NCBI GenBank assembly: GCA_964412395.1
Contig: CAYPOY010000187.1
Coordinates: 1-9,871, forward strand
Length of the DNA: 9,871 nucleotides
Reading direction: 5' to 3'
From: CAYPOY01 sp964412395
Lineage (GTDB): Bacteria > Chloroflexota > Anaerolineae > B4-G1
The notes below the pieces were generated by a model. The model did not search any database. It was given only the letters and a program-made list of their open reading frames with translations, and was not told where the DNA came from. Position 1 is the first letter of the stretch. Each line of letters begins with the position of its first letter. The translations under genes were made by a program, and so were the position numbers. Positions 6,601 to 9,871 of this stretch are shown piece after piece.

Positions 6601-9600
6601 CGCGGTCATGGCGATCCCAACGGCCGCCGCGCCCGGCGCCTACGAAGGCGTGATCCTCATGAACGATCCGGGCGACGCGCAGCACGACGCGCACGAGACG
6701 GCCCTGCCGGTCGTCGTCAACGTGATCGCTGAACTGCCCGATGGCGACGCGGTTATGCTGGGCGGCGGCGCGATGGCCGACACGCTGTACCAGAATAGCT
6801 GGACCTACGGCTACTTTAACTGGTACGGCGGCGGCTGGACCGGCGCGGGCGACTGGCGTCACTACTTCCTTAACATTGACGACAACGACCTGGATGCCGG
6901 GAACCTGCTGATCCATAGCTCGTGGACGCTCACCCCCACCGACTTTAACACCTGGGTGTTGGGGCCGACCGACGACTGCGCGTCCAACGGGCCCGCCGGA
7001 TGTTATCCGTACGCCTGGTATGGTCTAACAGGCCAACCCGACCCGACGGTCTTTGGCCCGTACACGCTGCAGCCGATCGGTTGGAGTGAGCCGTTCCGTT
7101 CCGGCGCCGCCTATCCGTTCGACACCAGCACCGGCGGGCCGGATGACTGGCTGAAGGTCCCGTTGGAGCGCGCTGGCCTGCACGAGATCGCACTGCACAA
7201 CGTGCTCTACAACGGTGAGGATCTGACAGAGCAGTTCCAGGTGGACGTGGGCACGATCGAGTTCGACGCGGCGATGGACTCGGCTGCGGGCGACGTGGCC
7301 ATCGGCTCAGTGGATGCCACCGCCTACACCGAAACCGGCGAGATCGAACTACAGTTCACCCCCTCGCTGGAGATCCCCGACCTGGAGGCCTCGTTGACCG
7401 GCGGCCTGGCCACCACCCACTATGGCCCGTTCGCCGCCTTCGTACCTGACACCGGTGGGTGCTACAGTGCCTGGTGCACGGGCAACGTCTATGCAGAATT
7501 CACGGTCAACGAACCGGGGACTACCAGGCTCTTGACACACCTCGAGATGCTCGCCAATCAAGACGCCGACTTTTTCCTGGTCTACGACAGCGACGACAAC
7601 GGTGTTCCCGAGGAGGGAATTGACTCCGTCGTCGGCTCGTCCGGCAACTCGTCCGGCAGCGACGAGGAGATCATCCTCGACAATCCCACCCTCGGCCGCT
7701 ACTGGGCCGTGATTGACGGCTACGACGTAGACCCCGATTCCGGCGTCTGGCTGGACTGGTGGTACGAGACCACCGCTCCCGGCCCGCTGCCTGTGGATGC
7801 GGAGGAGGTCTTCAGCGCTACCGTCACTGTGGAGCAGAATGATCCGCTGGACTTCACCACGGCCAGCTTCAGCACGACCGTGACGATGACCCAGCGTGTC
7901 GCCGCGCTGTACGCCACACTGACCGAGGTGGACCCGGTGGATGCTGATCTCTACGTGACGGACGAGACCGGCGCCGTCGTAGCCAAGTCCCAGACCTGGG
8001 GTACGGCGAACGAGGCGGTCGTGTTGACGCCTCCAGCCGGCGAATACCGCTTTGAAAAAGGCGCCAAGTACACCATCTGGGTGCACGGCTACGGCAAGCC
8101 TGGCACCGTCGTCTTTCCACCGTCCGACGTGCATCTGAACATCACCTGGGACGCGCTCAACCTGTGGTTGAGTGCCGAGCACCCCGACGTGCACGTGAGT
8201 GCCATCGGCGCGGGTGAGATGGTCAGCGTCACGCTGCACTTCGACAAGCCCGGCTGGTCGCCTGGCGACCCAGACCTGAGCGCGCGTCTACTCGCTGGCC
8301 CGTCGGTCCTGCCAGGGGCCTTCGACGAACTGGTCACCATCGAGCGCGACGATCCGCCCGGAGCGCCAGTGTGGAGCTCGGATAACCTGGACGTCTCCGT
8401 CACAGCGGATTCCATCCGCGGCGCGGGCTCAGCAAAGTGGAGCATCGGCGGCGTACCCATCCCCACGGCCCTGGTGGCTGCGGGTGAGCGGGTGACCTAC
8501 ACCGTGAGCCTCGAGAACCTGGACCCGCTGGATTCGCCCAACCTGTACGTGGATGCCTGGCCGCTACCAGAGGACTACGTCTGCATGTACTTTGGCCTCT
8601 GTACCGACCAGGTCGACGGTGTAGCCTATGGCCTGATCACCGGCACGCTGGGCACCTTTGACTACGGCGGCGGTATCGAGTGGACAGGCCCGATCTCATC
8701 CGGCGACTCGATCGAGTTCAGCTACTGGGTCGAGATGCCGGCGGACATGGCGCCGGGTGACAACCACACGTCGGGTGTGGACGTTTACGAGGGCACCAGC
8801 TACCTGGACCCGTGGATCGGATGGGGCCTGGCCGGTGGCTACGACCGCGCCTTCGACTACGGCTTCGACGGCGACAAGATGTCCAGTGCGTACACCGTGG
8901 TGGCGGGTGAGACCTTCACCTACACGATCCACTTCGAGAACTATAGCGCCGAGGATCGCTACATCTACTTCTCCGACCCGCTGCCTGATGAGGTGACCTA
9001 CGTCTCGGCCACGGGTGGCGCGACCTACGACGCCGGCACGCACGCCGTCACCTGGCTTGGGTTCATGCCCGGTGGCACCAACTTCAGCGATGCAGTCGTT
9101 GACTTCGACATCGTCGTGCAGGCCAAGTCCGACCTGAAGCACAACACGCTCATCGTGAACGAGGCCACGGTGGCGAACAAACAGGACGGCACGCCCGTCG
9201 CCTACCTCTACGCCTACACGTATGCCAGCATGAGCACCTCTCTGTCGGTCGAGAAGACGGTGGACATAATCGGCGGGTACGGCGGAGACCTGCTCACCTA
9301 CAACATTGTCATCCACAACACCGGCGACCACCTCGCCACCAACGCTGTCATGACGGACGTGATCCCCTCGTACCTCACGGTGGTCACGGATAGCCTGTGG
9401 ATCGACAAGGGGGCTGGCGCAGCCTTCCTGCCCGAAGACGTGTACGACGAGGATACCGGTATCCTGCGTTGGGAGGGTGACATGGCCGCGGGTGACACGT
9501 ACACCATCACCTTCCAGACCACCATTGATGAGGGTGCCCCCGCTGAGTGGGCCATCATCAACCCGGCCGAGTTCGTCGCCGACAACGCGGCGACGGTGTA

Positions 9601-9670
9601 CAACAGCGCGCTAACTGAGGTCTTCGAACTCCCCATCATCTACCTGCCTATCATCATGCGGAACGGCTAG
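3668..9670 (+). CDS. Giant secreted S8 subtilisin-like protease with DUF11-like repeats
   Basis: This 2000-residue exported serine endopeptidase probably degrades extracellular protein. The signal peptide is residues 1-25 (cleavage after VQA). An I9-like propeptide spans about 55-145, with a helical linker to 195. In the S8 catalytic domain (about 200-715) are D218 (VLDDGID), H445 (YTHGTQCA), oxyanion N559 (SSGNEGPG) and S652 (GGTSRSGP). The Asp-His distance is 227 residues against about 32 in subtilisin, resembling tripeptidyl peptidase II and pyrolysin. The insertion carries Ca-binding-like loops at 358-368 and 381-391, with more at 851-869 and 1307-1319. Beta-sandwich domains follow (about 735-1200, including an Fn3-like one at 955-1022), then PPC-like domains (about 1245-1365 and 1380-1495) and three DUF11-like domains (about 1572-1710, 1735-1845, 1855-1985). 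It ends in IYLPIIMRNG, with no LPXTG and no C-terminal membrane helix. Acidic composition and few cysteines suit secretion. It has its own promoter, RBS and terminator. Confidence 0.95.
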   Translation: MIRKTLWRAMTALIILSLVIPFVQAAPAMEQPAAPAFQEPPPKRHKPPTDELQRVEEVTPELALSKIDPLLRDAAEEGGKDLVDLYVSVLAGTDLSKYLSRIIVRPAIFGGTQNIYGQTAAGNLLKIAQEPNVVALVAVGGEMREKPYDPEIDNAPDRAANLARLEALRANELTYAEAQAKAGEVGAAGWFDVLDGHKSSAAWEKGFTGEGVILGVLDDGIDFGHPDLQGTYAKVTDPDSPYYGWPMAFSQVSVLYFMQDIVFGVAGIAEGWAGSRWTDAQTTFEAHPEFGGGTAKVWYQPLGSGVVHEYTIPTTGQSDFYKMGSFPDRNLLNQYGERVAVLVVDEGRSGVYDTVYVDLDNDYDFTDEKPNTRTSPEIYRDMDGDGYADISGGLLVWISDGANTPPTAGWLWGITCADSSATMKGCPDSGELVLFAGAFDSGYTHGTQCASNIAGQGVVNDGLTAQPFRVGGMVQGAAPEVGLMDFGNHYYTGTDEDEYLVAAFGYDGIANSGDEVQITTNSYGNFSQMWGSWGYFGRLITALNMTVAPHTVWVFSSGNEGPGYGPEEGDGGPTTIMAGSSSQYGSTNWDSISKADQIMYGDVTAFFSKGPNRDGSSGLDVLGNGGRGSGDEGINYYGYNGAESWATWGGTSRSGPVVGGNLALVYQAYKARYGVWPTWDVAKALLKSGATNSASSPFYQGAGVVNADRATDLAAGIYGVYATPDEWQVGDWEGTEYLNFAKVAYPGDTFTRTYTVYNPSGYDISVGLSDGVMTLITRTETTFTTSDESEESSFNFHSPDYLMELDDSLIPADAELMVVRYVHPYSTFDPVYDYTANPNSSWRFLLYNWTDVNGDGNLWVDADGNGVVNHVDDVATGPDNDGFYRPDYSDPDTEIQQGEYVRVDYDFGGLAQMMIVRDPLERMADGYFFGWQHRYNDGTVPTTTIEIGLEFYKRADWAWLSLSDSSLDVPAEDEAEFDAVMAIPTAAAPGAYEGVILMNDPGDAQHDAHETALPVVVNVIAELPDGDAVMLGGGAMADTLYQNSWTYGYFNWYGGGWTGAGDWRHYFLNIDDNDLDAGNLLIHSSWTLTPTDFNTWVLGPTDDCASNGPAGCYPYAWYGLTGQPDPTVFGPYTLQPIGWSEPFRSGAAYPFDTSTGGPDDWLKVPLERAGLHEIALHNVLYNGEDLTEQFQVDVGTIEFDAAMDSAAGDVAIGSVDATAYTETGEIELQFTPSLEIPDLEASLTGGLATTHYGPFAAFVPDTGGCYSAWCTGNVYAEFTVNEPGTTRLLTHLEMLANQDADFFLVYDSDDNGVPEEGIDSVVGSSGNSSGSDEEIILDNPTLGRYWAVIDGYDVDPDSGVWLDWWYETTAPGPLPVDAEEVFSATVTVEQNDPLDFTTASFSTTVTMTQRVAALYATLTEVDPVDADLYVTDETGAVVAKSQTWGTANEAVVLTPPAGEYRFEKGAKYTIWVHGYGKPGTVVFPPSDVHLNITWDALNLWLSAEHPDVHVSAIGAGEMVSVTLHFDKPGWSPGDPDLSARLLAGPSVLPGAFDELVTIERDDPPGAPVWSSDNLDVSVTADSIRGAGSAKWSIGGVPIPTALVAAGERVTYTVSLENLDPLDSPNLYVDAWPLPEDYVCMYFGLCTDQVDGVAYGLITGTLGTFDYGGGIEWTGPISSGDSIEFSYWVEMPADMAPGDNHTSGVDVYEGTSYLDPWIGWGLAGGYDRAFDYGFDGDKMSSAYTVVAGETFTYTIHFENYSAEDRYIYFSDPLPDEVTYVSATGGATYDAGTHAVTWLGFMPGGTNFSDAVVDFDIVVQAKSDLKHNTLIVNEATVANKQDGTPVAYLYAYTYASMSTSLSVEKTVDIIGGYGGDLLTYNIVIHNTGDHLATNAVMTDVIPSYLTVVTDSLWIDKGAGAAFLPEDVYDEDTGILRWEGDMAAGDTYTITFQTTIDEGAPAEWAIINPAEFVADNAATVYNSALTEVFELPIIYLPIIMRNG

Positions 9671-9709
9671 TGACGTCCCGCATGGCAAACAGCACGCTAC
9701 TGTAGTAAC

Positions 9710-9741
9710 AGGAAGCCCCTGGCCTCGGCCAGGGGCTTCCT
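9710..9741 (+). terminator. Strong hairpin terminator of the protease gene
   Basis: AGGAAGCCCCTGGCC (9710-9724) and GGCCAGGGGCTTCCT (9727-9741) are perfect complements, giving a 14-bp GC-rich stem with a CTCG tetraloop 39 bases after the stop codon. The tail (ATTTACCC) is only weakly T-rich. The stem is the same in both directions, so it could also stop leftward transcription. Confidence 0.8.
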
Positions 9742-9765
9742 ATTTACCCGGGGTCATGGTAGAAT
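9737..9765 (+). promoter_or_regulatory. Possible extended -10 promoter after the terminator
   Basis: TAGAAT (9760-9765) with TGG directly before it (9757-9759) is a good extended -10. A weak -35 (TTCCTA, 9737-9742, three of six matches) lies 17 bp upstream and overlaps the terminator stem. Transcription would start near 9772 and read out of the window. Confidence 0.35.
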
Positions 9766-9792
9766 TTCTTGATTTGCTACCAGACACTTTTG

Positions 9793-9871
9793 ATGGAGAA
9801 ACCCGGTTCAATTAACGTAACTACTCAGGCTGATGGGCGAAGGTCTCCCGACCGAGCCCTTTACGCCTCGG
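9793..9871 (+). CDS. Possible start of a downstream gene (3' partial, unidentified)
   Basis: An ATG at 9793 opens a frame of 26 codons, beginning M-E-K-P-G-S-I-N-V-T, that is still open at the window edge. It follows the extended -10 candidate with a leader of about 20 nt. No Shine-Dalgarno precedes it. A second ATG at 9833 opens another frame (M-G-E-G-L-P-T-E-P-F) to the edge, also without an RBS. Too short to identify. The same bases could instead be a leader RNA, since they fold well. Confidence 0.3.
   Translation, partial: MEKPGSINVTTQADGRRSPDRALYAS
9827..9868 (+). other. Nested three-stem hairpin at the window edge
   Basis: Three 4-bp GC-rich stems stack on one axis: AGGC (9827-9830) with GCCT (9865-9868), GGGC (9835-9838) with GCCC (9856-9859), and GGTC (9842-9845) with GACC (9850-9853) closing a TCCC loop. 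GAA faces GA in the inner internal loop. It could be part of a structured leader RNA cut by the window end; I cannot name a class. Confidence 0.35.

Noticed and set aside
5627..6916. A 429-codon leftward open frame inside the protease, with similar ones at 7349-8239 and 8696-9331
   Set aside because: The translations are Val/His/Asp/Arg-rich, the usual result of reading GC-rich sense codons backwards. The protease frame has unmistakable S8 and beta-domain motifs.
9650..9670. The YLPII tail as a sortase LPXTG signal
   Set aside because: There is no Thr-Gly after Leu-Pro-X, no following hydrophobic helix and no basic tail of the sortase type.

Overview
The window looks like chromosomal DNA of a moderately GC-rich bacterium, most likely a member of Chloroflexota (Anaerolineae-like). 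The main clue is the 2000-residue secreted subtilase, which ends in a short Tyr-Leu-Pro-Ile-Ile-Met-Arg-Asn tail; from memory, tails of this type are common on exported proteins of that phylum. Its tandem DUF11-like C-terminal domains fit as well. This placement is an inference from protein style. There is no rRNA or other taxonomic marker here.

Layout. At the left edge (3-1394, +) is a 5'-truncated PLP-dependent threonine synthase-like enzyme. It is fused in frame to a complete response-regulator receiver domain, and this is the most unusual protein in the window. Converging on it, with a 16-bp gap, is an EamA/DMT-type membrane transporter (1411-2355, -). The transporter's start codon lies inside a 15-unit heptanucleotide tandem array (2346-2450). 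The array's other edge supplies the -35 box of a divergent promoter. That promoter is placed so that the next gene (2469-3047, +), a small exported or membrane-anchored protein of unknown function, would be transcribed leaderless.

The non-coding stretch 3048-3667 is rich in signals. It holds a leftward (antisense) promoter candidate, a cluster of four hairpins (3150-3263) whose first three loops share one GTTGRAAAC-type core, a near-consensus rightward promoter (3324-3352), and a leader of about 300 nt. The leader contains an isolated perfect Shine-Dalgarno sequence with a tiny ORF behind it, and then the true RBS of the protease gene.

The protease gene (3668-9670, +) fills most of the window. 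It encodes, in order, a signal peptide, a propeptide, an S8 catalytic domain with a very long Asp-His insertion carrying Ca-binding-like loops, several beta-sandwich domains, two PPC-like domains, three DUF11-like domains and the C-terminal tail. It is monocistronic and ends at a strong hairpin terminator (9710-9741). After that comes a possible extended -10 promoter, then either the first 26 codons of another gene or a structured leader RNA that runs off the window.

There is no clear pathway link between the genes. The left part is metabolism, transport and signalling; the right part is an independently transcribed extracellular protease. The small exported protein and the protease have promoters of the same architecture (17-bp spacer and a TGTGCTA extended -10), which may mean similar expression.
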